DNA of 64,000 nucleotides, taken from positions 1 to 64,000 of the forward strand of contig NZ_VCCH02000032.1 of assembly GCF_005938675.2 (NCBI RefSeq). The letters are read 5' to 3'. Positions 9,342 through 17,599 of this stretch are shown here, one piece after another. Each line of letters opens with the position of its first letter. Position 1 is the first letter of the stretch. Source of the DNA: Mycobacterium sp. KBS0706 (GTDB lineage Bacteria; Pseudomonadota; Alphaproteobacteria; DSM-16000; Inquilinaceae). The notes under the pieces were generated by a model. That model saw only the letters and a program-made list of their open reading frames with translations, ran no database searches and was not told where the DNA came from. The position numbers and the translations under genes are program-made.

Positions 9342-10307
9342 TCACAGGTCGAGATGCAGCGTGGTCCCCTCGAAGCGGGACACGCAGACCATGACCTTGC
9401 GGCCGGACGCCTTTTCCTCGTCCGTCAGATAGACGTCGTGATGCAGCAGCGTGCCGTCGCAGGCGACGACCGCGGCCTCGCACTGGCCGCAGGCGCCGCC
9501 GCGGCACAGGAACGGCGCGTCGACGCCCGCCGCCTCGATCGCCTCCAGCATGCTTTCGTGGCGGCCGACCTGGACGGTCTTGCCGGAGCGCGTCAGCCGG
9601 ATGGCGAAGGGCTTGCCGGGAAGCGATCCCAGGAAGCGCTCGGAGTGCAGGTTCTCGGCCGGCCAGCCAGCCTCCACCCCCGCCTTGAGCACGCCGTCGA
9701 TCATCCCGGACGGACCGCAGACATAGAGATGCGTGCCGAGCGGCTGGCTGTCGAGCAGGCGGCCGAGCGGGATGGTCCCGCCCTCCGCATCGCAATACAC
9801 CGAGACGCGGTGCGGGCCGTAGCGGTCGACCAGCTCGCGCCAGTAGGCGCCGCGATCGCGGCTGCGGATGGCATAGTGCAGCTCGAACTCCCGGCCCTCG
9901 CGGTCGAATTGCTGCATCATGGCGAGGAAGGGCGTGATGCCGATGCCGCCGGCGAGCAGCAGGTGCTTGCGGCCGCGCCAATCCGGCTGGAAAAGGTTGA
10001 CCGGGTGGCTGATCTTCAGCTCGTCGCCTTCGCGCAGCCGCTCATGCAGGAAGGTCGACCCGCCGCGCGACTGCTCGACATGCAGCACGCTGACCTCATA
10101 GGCCGAGCAGTCATGCGGCGGCGACATCAGCGAATAGGCGTTGCGGCGCGTATGGCCGCCATCGTCCATGACCACGATGATGTGGGCGCCGCCGGAGAAA
10201 TGCGGCAGGGGCGCGCCGTCCAGCCGCTCGAAGCGGAAGCGCTTGACCCGTTCGGCGACCGGGGTGATCCGGGCCACGCGGACGGGGATCTCGATGCCGC
10301 CGCTCAC
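9342..10307 (-). CDS. dmmB: Dimethylamine monooxygenase reductase subunit (flavin, NAD and [2Fe-2S])
   Basis: A 321-residue PDR/VanB-type oxidoreductase that would pass electrons from NAD(P)H to the haem demethylase. In order it has a flavin-binding barrel with RNAYSLMSPP, an NAD-binding part with LAGGIGITPFLAMM, and a C-terminal plant-type ferredoxin with CRGGACGQC plus a final cysteine in VCVSRF. The reading frame extends upstream, but the true start is the GTG at 10307. That codon overlaps the previous stop as GTGA and has GGAGG eight bases before it within the preceding gene. The overlap implies translational coupling and fixed stoichiometry with the small subunit. Confidence 0.9.
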   Translation of the reverse strand: MSGGIEIPVRVARITPVAERVKRFRFERLDGAPLPHFSGGAHIIVVMDDGGHTRRNAYSLMSPPHDCSAYEVSVLHVEQSRGGSTFLHERLREGDELKISHPVNLFQPDWRGRKHLLLAGGIGITPFLAMMQQFDREGREFELHYAIRSRDRGAYWRELVDRYGPHRVSVYCDAEGGTIPLGRLLDSQPLGTHLYVCGPSGMIDGVLKAGVEAGWPAENLHSERFLGSLPGKPFAIRLTRSGKTVQVGRHESMLEAIEAAGVDAPFLCRGGACGQCEAAVVACDGTLLHHDVYLTDEEKASGRKVMVCVSRFEGTTLHLDL

Positions 10308-10909
10308 CGGAACACCTCCTCCGGCGCCGGGGCGCTGCCCGGCGCCTCCGCATCGACATTGACGCCCTGGAAGGCGGCGAGCCGGCGCGAATAGTGGTCG
10401 CGCACCAGCAGCGCCAGCCCGCAATGGCTGCAGGGGAAGACGCTGGTGGTCACCGCCTCGGTGATGCCCTTGCAGTGCACGCACTGGACACGCCGGGCCA
10501 GCGAGCCGCGATGCTCGGTGATCACCGAGGCGTGGTCGATGCCGTGGTCGAGGGCCACGGCCATCGCCTGGCCGATGAAGCCTTCGGTGCCCGCGAGGTA
10601 GAGGCGCGTGCCCATCCGCGCGGTCGCCAGCGTGCCGTTCAGCCGGAACAGCAGCGTCGGCACGGTGGGCGCCGTCCAGCACGCTTTGGCGCCGAGGCCG
10701 AGCAGGGCCTGGTCATGCCCCCTGCCCTGCGAGCCGCCGGGCGCATAGAGGATCTCGCTGCGGGACAGGATCGCGCCGTCGAGCGCCGCCCGCTGGTCGA
10801 GCAGGGCCAGGGCCCCCTCCCCTTCGAGGGCGAAGATGTGCCGCCGGGCGTGGGGTTGGAGGACGAGGCCCTTATAGACCGGCCGGCTCTTGATGCCCGC
10901 GACCAGCAT
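10304..10909 (-). CDS. dmmA: Small dimethylamine monooxygenase subunit with a CxxC pair (DmmA family)
   Basis: A 201-residue protein of the family that databases call dimethylamine monooxygenase subunit DmmA. The N-terminal two thirds resemble a flavodoxin-fold or ferredoxin-reductase-like domain, with LYLAGTEGFIGQA. Two CxxC motifs (VQCVHCKG and FPCSHCGL, about residues 140-160) form a probable rubredoxin-like or zinc-ribbon knuckle. It presumably carries electrons or holds the complex together. It lies 9 bases after dmmD and overlaps dmmB by 4 bases. The role is inferred from context and family naming; the metal is unknown. Confidence 0.82.
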   Translation of the reverse strand: MLVAGIKSRPVYKGLVLQPHARRHIFALEGEGALALLDQRAALDGAILSRSEILYAPGGSQGRGHDQALLGLGAKACWTAPTVPTLLFRLNGTLATARMGTRLYLAGTEGFIGQAMAVALDHGIDHASVITEHRGSLARRVQCVHCKGITEAVTTSVFPCSHCGLALLVRDHYSRRLAAFQGVNVDAEAPGSAPAPEEVFR

Positions 10910-10918
10910 GGCCGGCCC

Positions 10919-12052
10919 CTAGCCCACCGCGGTCCGCTTCTTCTTCTCCGGGTCGTCGAAGGGCAGCGTGTGGGCGATGGCGGACGCCTCCACCGCCTTG
11001 CCGCGGACTTCGAGCTTCGTGCCGTGCACCGCCTTGTCGACGTCGAGCCGGACGATCGCCATGGATTTCCGGGTCAACGACGAATAGCAGGGACAGGTGA
11101 TCACGCCGACCTTGCGGCCGTCGGCCCAGACCTCGTCGCCGGCATCGGCCGGGCGGTCGGCGTCGATCAGCAGGCCGAAGATCCTGAAGCGCTCGCGGCC
11201 CTTCAGGCGGGCATGCTCCTCCGCGCCGCGGAAGCCGGTCTTGCCGGGGCTGACGGTGAAGTCGAGGCCGAGCTCCCACAGTGAATCCCCCGGGCCTTCA
11301 TCGGCGAAGGGGTACATCTGCGAATTGTCGTAGGGGTAGAACAGCAGGTAGCTCTCGACCCGCAGCATGTCGAGCACGCTGAAGCAGCAGGGGATGATGC
11401 CCATGCCCTTGCCCTCGTCGAGGATGGTGTCCCAGACCAGCGGGGCGTCCTGGCCGCGGACGAAGATCTCGTAGCCGCGTTCGCCGGTATAGCCGGTGCG
11501 CGAGATCATCACCGGCGCGCCGAACAGCGTCGTCTGCATGTGGTGGAAATATTTGAGGTCCCGGATGCCGGGGACATGCCTGGCGAGATAATCGACCGCC
11601 AGCGGGCCCTGCAGCGACAGGTCGTGCAGGTCGTCGTCGAACAGCACGGCACAGTTGCGGCCGGCCGCCTGCTTGACCACCTCCTCATGGCCGGAGCCCG
11701 AGCCGTGCACCAGCATCCAGGAATTCGGCCCGGTGCGGTAGGTGATGCAATCCTCGGTGAAATAGCCGCGATCGTTCAGCATGCAGCCATAGACAGACCG
11801 GCCGGGGGTGATCTTGGCCATGTTGCGGGTGGTCACGTAGTCGAGCACGGCGATGGCGTGCGGCCCGACCAGATGGACCTTCTTCAGCCCCGACACGTCC
11901 ATCAGGCCGGCCTTGGTGCGGACCGCCACATGCTCCTGCGACATGTCCTTGTCGTAGGTCCAGGCGGTTCCCATGCCGCTCCAGTCCTCGAGCTTCGACC
12001 CGAGAGCGCGATGACGATCCGCGAGAGCCGAAAAGCGCCATGATAGAGCCAT
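10919..12052 (-). CDS. dmmD: GcvT-like tetrahydrofolate-binding protein of the dimethylamine operon
   Basis: A 377-residue aminomethyltransferase (GcvT) homologue with both GcvT domains and the folate-binding segment RTGYTGERGYEIF. In dmmDABC operons this protein is thought to capture the formaldehyde released by demethylation as methylene-tetrahydrofolate. The frame is open from 12124, but the ATG at 12052 starts a family-like MALSWRFSALADRH and has AGGGGA before it. An 87-base AT-rich gap separates it from gmaS, so it may have its own promoter. There is no GcvH/GcvP neighbour, which argues against a role in glycine cleavage. Confidence 0.87.
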   Translation of the reverse strand: MALSWRFSALADRHRALGSKLEDWSGMGTAWTYDKDMSQEHVAVRTKAGLMDVSGLKKVHLVGPHAIAVLDYVTTRNMAKITPGRSVYGCMLNDRGYFTEDCITYRTGPNSWMLVHGSGSGHEEVVKQAAGRNCAVLFDDDLHDLSLQGPLAVDYLARHVPGIRDLKYFHHMQTTLFGAPVMISRTGYTGERGYEIFVRGQDAPLVWDTILDEGKGMGIIPCCFSVLDMLRVESYLLFYPYDNSQMYPFADEGPGDSLWELGLDFTVSPGKTGFRGAEEHARLKGRERFRIFGLLIDADRPADAGDEVWADGRKVGVITCPCYSSLTRKSMAIVRLDVDKAVHGTKLEVRGKAVEASAIAHTLPFDDPEKKKRTAVG

Positions 12053-12077
12053 GTCCGGTCCCCTGTTTTCACTGTAT

Positions 12078-12093
12078 AGAATATTTGTTTCCT
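12078..12093. promoter_or_regulatory. Candidate operator upstream of dmmD
   Basis: AGAATATTTGTTTCCT lies 26 bases upstream of the dmmD start in an AT-rich gap. A sequence matching it at 12 of 16 positions lies at 16544-16559 before mgsA. Both contain AGAA, seven bases, then TTCY. The match was found by eye, and the regulator that would bind (perhaps the XRE-cupin protein at 16570) is inferred only from proximity. Confidence 0.3.
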
Positions 12094-12139
12094 GAATATA
12101 AGCGCGGGTTTCTCGGCATGACAAGCCGTTCCTGCGCCC

Positions 12140-13447
12140 TCAGATGTCGAGGGTCGTGTCCTGCTCCCATTGGGTGAAGTGGGACGCATAGGCGTTCCAT
12201 TCCTGATGCTTGAGCTTGAGATAGGCGGCGGAGAATTCCGGGCCGACCGCCTGCTTCAGGCCTTCGTCGGCATCATAGGCCCGCAGCGCATCGAGCAGGT
12301 TCAGCGGCAGGCGCGGCGCGTCCTTCACCAGATGGCCTTCGCTGTACATGTCGATGTCGTGATGCGGGCCGGGATCGCAGCGATGGCGCAGGCCGTCGAG
12401 GCCGGCGGCGATGATCACCGCCTGCAGCAGATAGGGGTTGGCGGCGCCGTCCGGCAGACGCAGCTCGAACCGCCCCGGGCCGGGCACGCGGACCATATGC
12501 GTGCGGTTGTTGCCGGTCCAGGTCACCGAGTTCGGCGACCAGGTCGCGCCCGAAATGGTGCGCGGCGCGTTGATCCGCTTGTAGGAATTGACCGTCGGGT
12601 TGGTGATCGCGGCCAGCGAGGAGGCATGCTTCATGATGCCGCCGAGGAAATGCCGCCCCTCCGCCGACAGCCCGAATTCGGCCGTCCTGTCGGCGAAGAC
12701 GTTGACCCGGCCGTCATTGTCCCAGACCGAGATGTGGCAGTGGCAGCCATTGCCGGTCAGCCCCTTGAACGGCTTCGGCATGAAGGTGGCGCGCAGCCCG
12801 TGCTTCTCGGCGATGGACTTGACCATGAACTTGAAGAAGGAGTGCTTGTCGGCCGTCTGCAGCGCGTCGTCGTACTCCCAGTTCATCTCGAACTGGCCGT
12901 TGGCATCCTCATGGTCGTTCTGATAGGCGCGCCAGCCGAGCTCCAGCATGCAGTCGCAGATCTCGGTGATGACGTCGTAGCGGCGCATCACGGCCTGCTG
13001 GTCGTAGCAGGGCTTCGCCGCCGTATCGCGGTCGTCCGAGATCCGGCCGCCATCGGGCGTGATCAGGAAGAATTCGGCCTCGACGCCGGTCTTCACCCGC
13101 TTGCCCTCGGCCTCGGCCTCCTGGACCAGCCGCTTCAGCACGTTGCGCGGGGCCTGGGCGACGAGCTGGTCGTCCATCCTGCAGTCGCCTGCCACCCAGG
13201 CGACCTCCTTCTTCCAGGGCAGCTGGATGACCGAGGACGGATCCGGCACGGCGAACAGGTCGGGATGGGCCGGCGTCATGTCGAGCCAGGTGGCGAAGCC
13301 GGCAAAGGCCGCCCCCTCCTCCTGCATCGCCGTGATCGCCTGCGCCGGCACCAGCTTGGCCCGCTGGCCGGCAAACAGGTCGGTGTAGCTGATCATGAAA
13401 TATTTGATGCCCTTGTCTTTGGCAAAGGCAGCAAGGTCCAGCGTCAT
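12140..13447 (-). CDS. gmaS: Gamma-glutamylmethylamide synthetase
   Basis: A 435-residue glutamine-synthetase-family enzyme that joins methylamine to glutamate with ATP, the entry step of the indirect methylamine pathway. Metal- and substrate-site motifs of the GS fold are present: GVEAEFFLI, GQFEMNWEY, GNGCHCHISVW, NSYKRINAP and RFELRLPDGAANPYLL. The length fits GmaS rather than ordinary GlnA (about 470). The ATG at 13447, preceded by GGGAG, is chosen over a frame-open codon at 13477. It follows mgsC by 71 bases, and its neighbours act directly before and after it. Other GS-like ligases (GlnT, PuuA) are alternatives only if context is ignored. Confidence 0.93.
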   Translation of the reverse strand: MTLDLAAFAKDKGIKYFMISYTDLFAGQRAKLVPAQAITAMQEEGAAFAGFATWLDMTPAHPDLFAVPDPSSVIQLPWKKEVAWVAGDCRMDDQLVAQAPRNVLKRLVQEAEAEGKRVKTGVEAEFFLITPDGGRISDDRDTAAKPCYDQQAVMRRYDVITEICDCMLELGWRAYQNDHEDANGQFEMNWEYDDALQTADKHSFFKFMVKSIAEKHGLRATFMPKPFKGLTGNGCHCHISVWDNDGRVNVFADRTAEFGLSAEGRHFLGGIMKHASSLAAITNPTVNSYKRINAPRTISGATWSPNSVTWTGNNRTHMVRVPGPGRFELRLPDGAANPYLLQAVIIAAGLDGLRHRCDPGPHHDIDMYSEGHLVKDAPRLPLNLLDALRAYDADEGLKQAVGPEFSAAYLKLKHQEWNAYASHFTQWEQDTTLDI

Positions 13448-13518
13448 TCTCGTCTCCCGTGAAGCTCCCAGAAACATTTTGTTCTTTTGCTTGGCCGGGC
13501 TGGTTCGCCCGGTTGCCC

Positions 13519-14847
13519 CTAGGTGCCTCCCTTGCCGGGAATCCAGTCCGTGCCCGCGAGCGGCACCTGCGCCATGGCGGCAGCGGCGACCGTCACAGCG
13601 CAGAGATCTTCGGGTTCCAGGTTGTGCACATGGTTCTTGCCGCAGGCGCGGGCGATGGTCTGGGCTTCCAGCGCCATGACCTTGAGGTAATTGGCGAGGC
13701 GGCGGCCGGCCACTTCCGGGTCGACCCGCTTCATCAGCTCCGGATCCTGCGTGGTGATGCCGGCCGGGTCCTTGCCCTCATGCCAATCGTCATAGGCGGC
13801 GGCCGTGGTGCCGAGCGCCGCGTAATCCGCCGCCCAGCGCGGATCGTTCTCGCCGATCGCGATCAGCGCCGCGGTGCCGATCGACACGGCATCGGCGCCG
13901 AGCGCCAGGGCCTTCGCCACATCGGCGCCGTTGCGAATGCCGCCCGAGATGATGAGCTGGACCTTGCGGTGCATGCCGAGGTCCTGCAGCGCCCGCACCG
14001 CCGGCCGGATGCAGGCCAGCGTCGGCATGCCGACATGCTCGATGAAGACCTCCTGCGTCGCCGCCGTGCCGCCCTGCATGCCGTCGACCACGACGACGTC
14101 GGCGCCGGCCTTGACCGCCAGCGCGGTGTCGTAATAGGGCCGCGCGCCGCCGACCTTCACATAGATCGGCTTTTCCCAGTCGGTCAGCTCGCGCAGCTCG
14201 AGGATCTTGATCTCGAGATCGTCCGGCCCGGTCCAGTCGGGATGGCGGCTGGCCGAGCGCTGGTCGATGCCCTTCGGCAAAGTCCGCATCTCCGCCACCC
14301 GGTCGGAGATCTTCTGGCCCAGCAGCATGCCGCCGCCGCCGGGCTTCGCCCCCTGGCCGATCACGATCTCGATGGCGTCGGCGCGGCGCAGGTCGCGCGG
14401 ATTCATGCCATAGCGGGACGGCAGGTACTGGTAGACCAGCCGCTCCGAATGGCCGCGTTCCTCCTCGGTCATGCCGCCATCGCCGGTCGTGGTCGAGGTC
14501 CCGGCCATCGTCGCGCCACGGCCGAGCGCCTCCTTCGCCGGGCCGGACAGCGACCCGAAGCTCATGCCGGCGATGGTGATCGGGATCTTCAGCTCGATCG
14601 GCTTCTTCGCATGCCGCGCGCCGAGCACGACATCGGTGCCGCATCTCTCGCGATAGCCCTCCAGCGGGTAGCGCGAGATCGACGCGCCGAGGAACAGCAG
14701 GTCGTCGAAATGCGGCAGCTGGCGCTTGGCGCCGCCGCCGCGGATGTCATAGATGCCAGTGGCGGCGGCGCGCCGGATCTCCGACATCGTGTATTCGTCG
14801 AAAATGGCCGAGATCCGGGGCTGGGTGGGCGGGTTGTGATAGCTCAT
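13519..14847 (-). CDS. mgsC: N-methylglutamate synthase, FMN-binding large subunit
   Basis: A 442-residue protein homologous to the FMN-binding synthase domain of glutamate synthase. Visible motifs are MSFGSLSGPAKEALGRGA, GDGGMTEEERGHSERLVYQ, GQGAKPGGGGMLLG and the flavin-phosphate region ISGGIRNGADVAKALALGAD. With MgsA and MgsB it converts gamma-glutamylmethylamide to N-methylglutamate. The operon splits the three glutamate-synthase functions into three small genes (mgsA, mgsB, mgsC), which is diagnostic of this pathway as opposed to the single large GltB. It starts 12 bases after mgsB. Confidence 0.92.
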   Translation of the reverse strand: MSYHNPPTQPRISAIFDEYTMSEIRRAAATGIYDIRGGGAKRQLPHFDDLLFLGASISRYPLEGYRERCGTDVVLGARHAKKPIELKIPITIAGMSFGSLSGPAKEALGRGATMAGTSTTTGDGGMTEEERGHSERLVYQYLPSRYGMNPRDLRRADAIEIVIGQGAKPGGGGMLLGQKISDRVAEMRTLPKGIDQRSASRHPDWTGPDDLEIKILELRELTDWEKPIYVKVGGARPYYDTALAVKAGADVVVVDGMQGGTAATQEVFIEHVGMPTLACIRPAVRALQDLGMHRKVQLIISGGIRNGADVAKALALGADAVSIGTAALIAIGENDPRWAADYAALGTTAAAYDDWHEGKDPAGITTQDPELMKRVDPEVAGRRLANYLKVMALEAQTIARACGKNHVHNLEPEDLCAVTVAAAAMAQVPLAGTDWIPGKGGT

Positions 14848-14859
14848 GACGGACCCCGA

Positions 14860-15546
14860 TCAATAAGCGTCGGCATTGTCGACGTGGAAATTGTAGAGCT
14901 TGCGCGACGACCCGTAGCGGCTGAACTCCTGCGGCCGGACGTCGGTGACCCCGGCCTTGTCCAGAAGCCCGGCCAGCAGCTCGACATGCTCCGGCCGCAT
15001 CTCCTTCTCGACGCAGTCGGCACCGAGGCTCTTGACCTTGCCGCGCACGAAGATCCGCGCCTCGTAGAGGGAATCGCCCAGGGCCTCGCCCGCATCCCCC
15101 AGCACCACCAGGTTGCCGGCCTGGCCCATGAAGGCGGACATGTGGCCGATGCTGCCGCGCACGACGATGTCGATGCCCTTCATCGAGATGCCGCAGCGCG
15201 ACGAGGCGTTGCCTTCGATCACCAGGAGCCCGCCGCAGCCGGTGGCCCCGGCATACTGGCTGGCGTCGCCTTTGACGATGACCGTGCCGGACATCATGTT
15301 CTCGGCGACACCCGGCCCGGCGGAGCCGTGGATGGTGATCGTCGCCTCGTCATTCATGCTGCCGCAGTAATAGCCGACGCTGCCCATGACATCGATCGTC
15401 ACCGGCGCGTGGACGCCGACGGCCACGGCATGGTGGCCGCGCGGATTGACGACGCTGAACTGCCGGTCGTTGTCGCCCGGGGCGATATTGTGCAGGGCCT
15501 GGTTGAGGTCGCGAAGCGGGGTCGCGGCAAGGTCGTAGGTTGGCAT
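14860..15546 (-). CDS. mgsB: N-methylglutamate synthase, GXGXG-domain subunit
   Basis: A 228-residue right-handed beta-helix of the type at the C-terminus of glutamate synthase (GXGXG family). Repeating turns such as GSVGYYCGSM, GSAGPGVAENM, GATGCGGLLVIEG and GSIGHMSAFMGQAGN show the pattern. It acts as the scaffold or channel subunit between the amidotransferase MgsA and the FMN subunit MgsC. The open frame extends far upstream, but the ATG at 15546 with AGGG before it gives the expected MPTYDLAATPLRDLN start. It lies 35 bases after mgsA. Confidence 0.9.
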   Translation of the reverse strand: MPTYDLAATPLRDLNQALHNIAPGDNDRQFSVVNPRGHHAVAVGVHAPVTIDVMGSVGYYCGSMNDEATITIHGSAGPGVAENMMSGTVIVKGDASQYAGATGCGGLLVIEGNASSRCGISMKGIDIVVRGSIGHMSAFMGQAGNLVVLGDAGEALGDSLYEARIFVRGKVKSLGADCVEKEMRPEHVELLAGLLDKAGVTDVRPQEFSRYGSSRKLYNFHVDNADAY

Positions 15547-15581
15547 CGTGTCGCCCTGAAATGAAAGGAAGAAGGCGGCGC

Positions 15582-16478
15582 CTAGCGCTCCCAGAAATAG
15601 ACGGTCGCCGGCTCGGGCTCCCAGACCCGCGCCGCATCGATGCCGGGCAGGCTGACCAGGGCCCGGTATTCGGACCCGAAGGCGACGTAGCGGTCGGTCT
15701 CGGCCATGATCGCGGGCTTGCAGGCGATGGCGTCGCGGACGACGCCGAAGCCGGATTTGGTGCCGACGACGAAGGTGAAGAAGCCGTCCAGGTCGTCGAC
15801 CGCGCCTTCCAGCGCCTGGCCGAGATTCTTGCCCTTGGCCATCTCCGCGGTCAGGTAGGCGGCGGCGACCTCGGTGTCGTTCTCGGTCTCGAACGCCATG
15901 CCCCCGTGCTTCAGGGTGCGGCGGAGGTTGTTGTGGTTCGACAGCGAGCCGTTGTGCACCAGGCACTGGTCGGACCCGGTCGAGAACGGATGGGCGCCGA
16001 GGGTGGTGACGGCGGATTCCGTGGCCATCCGGGTGTGGCCGATGCCGTGCGTGCCGGACATCCCGGCGACGCCGAAGCGCTCCAGCACGTCCTTGGGCAG
16101 GCCGACTTCCTTGTAGATCTCGATCGCGTCGCCGCTGCTCATCACCCGGATGTCCGGGCGCAGCCGCGCGACGGCCGCCCGCCCCTCCTCCGCCTTGTCC
16201 TGCGGCAGCAGGATGACGGCGTGGGTGCTCTTCACCTGGATCGACACCGGGGCGTCGAGCGCCCCCTGCAGCTCGCCCGCGAGGCCGGCGAAGTCGCGCT
16301 TCGGGTCGGCGGACTGGACGGTCAGCTTGGCGTGGCGGTGGTCGGCATCGCCATAGATCGCGATCCCGGCGCTGTCCGGCCCGCGATCCGTCATCGTCAC
16401 CAGCATGGAGGAGAGCATCGCCCCGAGCCGTGGCTCGAGGCTCCTGTCCTTCAGGAAGAGACCCACAATCCCGCACAT
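15582..16478 (-). CDS. mgsA: N-methylglutamate synthase, class II glutamine-amidotransferase-type subunit
   Basis: A 298-residue Ntn-type amidotransferase domain with the catalytic Cys2 (MCGIVGLFLKD) and GIGHTRMATES, HNGSLSNH and ETENDTEV motifs of the GltB/PurF N-terminal domain. In this pathway it processes gamma-glutamylmethylamide in place of glutamine, releasing the methylamine group used by MgsC. It is the first gene of the mgsABC-gmaS run. A 91-base AT-rich gap separates it from the upstream regulator and holds a candidate operator. Confidence 0.9.
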   Translation of the reverse strand: MCGIVGLFLKDRSLEPRLGAMLSSMLVTMTDRGPDSAGIAIYGDADHRHAKLTVQSADPKRDFAGLAGELQGALDAPVSIQVKSTHAVILLPQDKAEEGRAAVARLRPDIRVMSSGDAIEIYKEVGLPKDVLERFGVAGMSGTHGIGHTRMATESAVTTLGAHPFSTGSDQCLVHNGSLSNHNNLRRTLKHGGMAFETENDTEVAAAYLTAEMAKGKNLGQALEGAVDDLDGFFTFVVGTKSGFGVVRDAIACKPAIMAETDRYVAFGSEYRALVSLPGIDAARVWEPEPATVYFWER

Positions 16479-16543
16479 GGCCGGACCCTCCGCTAGCGTT
16501 CGGATGACGAGCGGCAGGTCCCTCTCACCCGCCTCAATTATGA

Positions 16544-16559
16544 AGAATAAATTTTTCTC
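16544..16559. promoter_or_regulatory. Candidate operator upstream of mgsA
   Basis: AGAATAAATTTTTCTC contains an AGAA-N7-TTCT inverted repeat. It sits 66 bases upstream of the mgsA start in a short AT-rich gap and resembles the element at 12078-12093. A looser version (AGAAACATTTTGTTCT, 13470-13485) precedes gmaS. This was judged by eye. Confidence 0.28.
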
Positions 16560-16569
16560 TTAAGGCAAG

Positions 16570-17250
16570 TCAACCCTTACCCGGCTTGTGCGGATAGCTG
16601 ATGATCGAGAGATAGCGGGCCGGCAGCTTCACCAGCACCTCGGGCCCGTGCGGCGCATCGGCATCGAAGAACAGGCTGTCGCCCGGCTGCATCGGAAACA
16701 GCTGGTCGCCATGGCGATAGACCACCTCGCCCTCCAGCATGTAGAGGAACTCCATCCCCTCGTGCTGGAAGGTCGGGAACACGTCCGAATCCGCCGTCAG
16801 CGTGATCAGATAGGGTTCGACCACCACGCCGCTGGCGCCGCCGCCGATATAGCCGAGCAGGTTGTACTGGTGGCCGGCGCGCGTGCCGCGGCGCTCGAGC
16901 TCGACGCCCTGCCCGGATTTGACGAACACCGCATTGTGCGGCTCCTCATAGCCGCGGAAGAACGCCGTCAGCGGCACGCCCAGCGCCCGCGACAGCGATT
17001 GCAGCGTGGTTAGCGACGGCGAGATGTTGCCGTTCTCGATCTTCGACAGCATGCCGAGCGAGATGCCGGTGGCGGCGGCGAGATCCGTCACCGTGATCCC
17101 CAGCTTCTTGCGATAGGCCCGGACCTCGTGGCCGATCGCCATCTCGAGATTGTTGTCCTTCGGCTCGCGCACCGCATGCGGATCCTGGGAGAAAACGGCC
17201 TTGCCGCGTGCCGGCTTCTGCCCTGCGGAATCCTTGGTCTTGCCTGTCAT
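16570..17250 (-). CDS. XRE-family regulator with C-terminal cupin domain
   Basis: A 226-residue protein. A basic tail comes first, then a helix-turn-helix near residues 36-95 (VTDLAAATGISLGMLSKIENG, with SLTTLQSLSRALGV after it). A cupin barrel at about 145-225 contains FQHEGMEFLYMLEGEVVY and GDSLFFDADAPHGPEVL. XRE-cupin regulators typically sense a small metabolite or amine through the cupin. Its place between tdm and mgsABC makes methylated-amine control the natural hypothesis. An upstream in-frame ATG at 17298 also has a plausible ribosome site (GAGGG). I chose 17250 because AGGA lies seven bases before it and the extra 16 residues look unstructured. Confidence 0.85.
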   Translation of the reverse strand: MTGKTKDSAGQKPARGKAVFSQDPHAVREPKDNNLEMAIGHEVRAYRKKLGITVTDLAAATGISLGMLSKIENGNISPSLTTLQSLSRALGVPLTAFFRGYEEPHNAVFVKSGQGVELERRGTRAGHQYNLLGYIGGGASGVVVEPYLITLTADSDVFPTFQHEGMEFLYMLEGEVVYRHGDQLFPMQPGDSLFFDADAPHGPEVLVKLPARYLSIISYPHKPGKG

Positions 17251-17391
17251 CGATCGGTCCTGGCGAAGTGTCGCATCCGACGGCAACGCTATCGCCATGG
17301 TGAAATTCCCTCAACTCTGGAGAAAGTCGCGGCCGCCACCGCAGGCCTTGAGGACCATGCGGGACAGCGCGCTCCGAAGCCGCGTGAGGTG

Positions 17392-17525
17392 TTGCCTCTC
17401 CCGCTTGCGGGAGAGGTCGGAGACGCGAAGCTGCTCCGGGTGAGGGGAGTTTGTCGAGGCCTGGGCCAGCCCTCACCCGGTCTCGCTGCGCGAGCCCGAC
17501 CTCTCCCGCCAGGCGGGAGAGGCAA
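17392..17525 (-). repeat. Double-hairpin intergenic repeat, family 2, copy 1
   Basis: About 134 bases containing two short hairpins. CCTCTCCCGC..GCGGGAGAGG occurs at each end, and GGGTGAGGG and CCCTCACCC lie in the middle. A near-identical copy lies inverted at 39247-39382. It fills most of the 350-base gap between the end of tdm and the start of the XRE regulator, so it may uncouple their expression. Apart from this repeat I see nothing in 17251-17599. Confidence 0.85.
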
Positions 17526-17599
17526 TGCGAAGACGCTCGACATCCTTGTCAGCCCCTGCCCGAATGCACTGACCTCACCCGACCTCAATCCGTTCCGCT

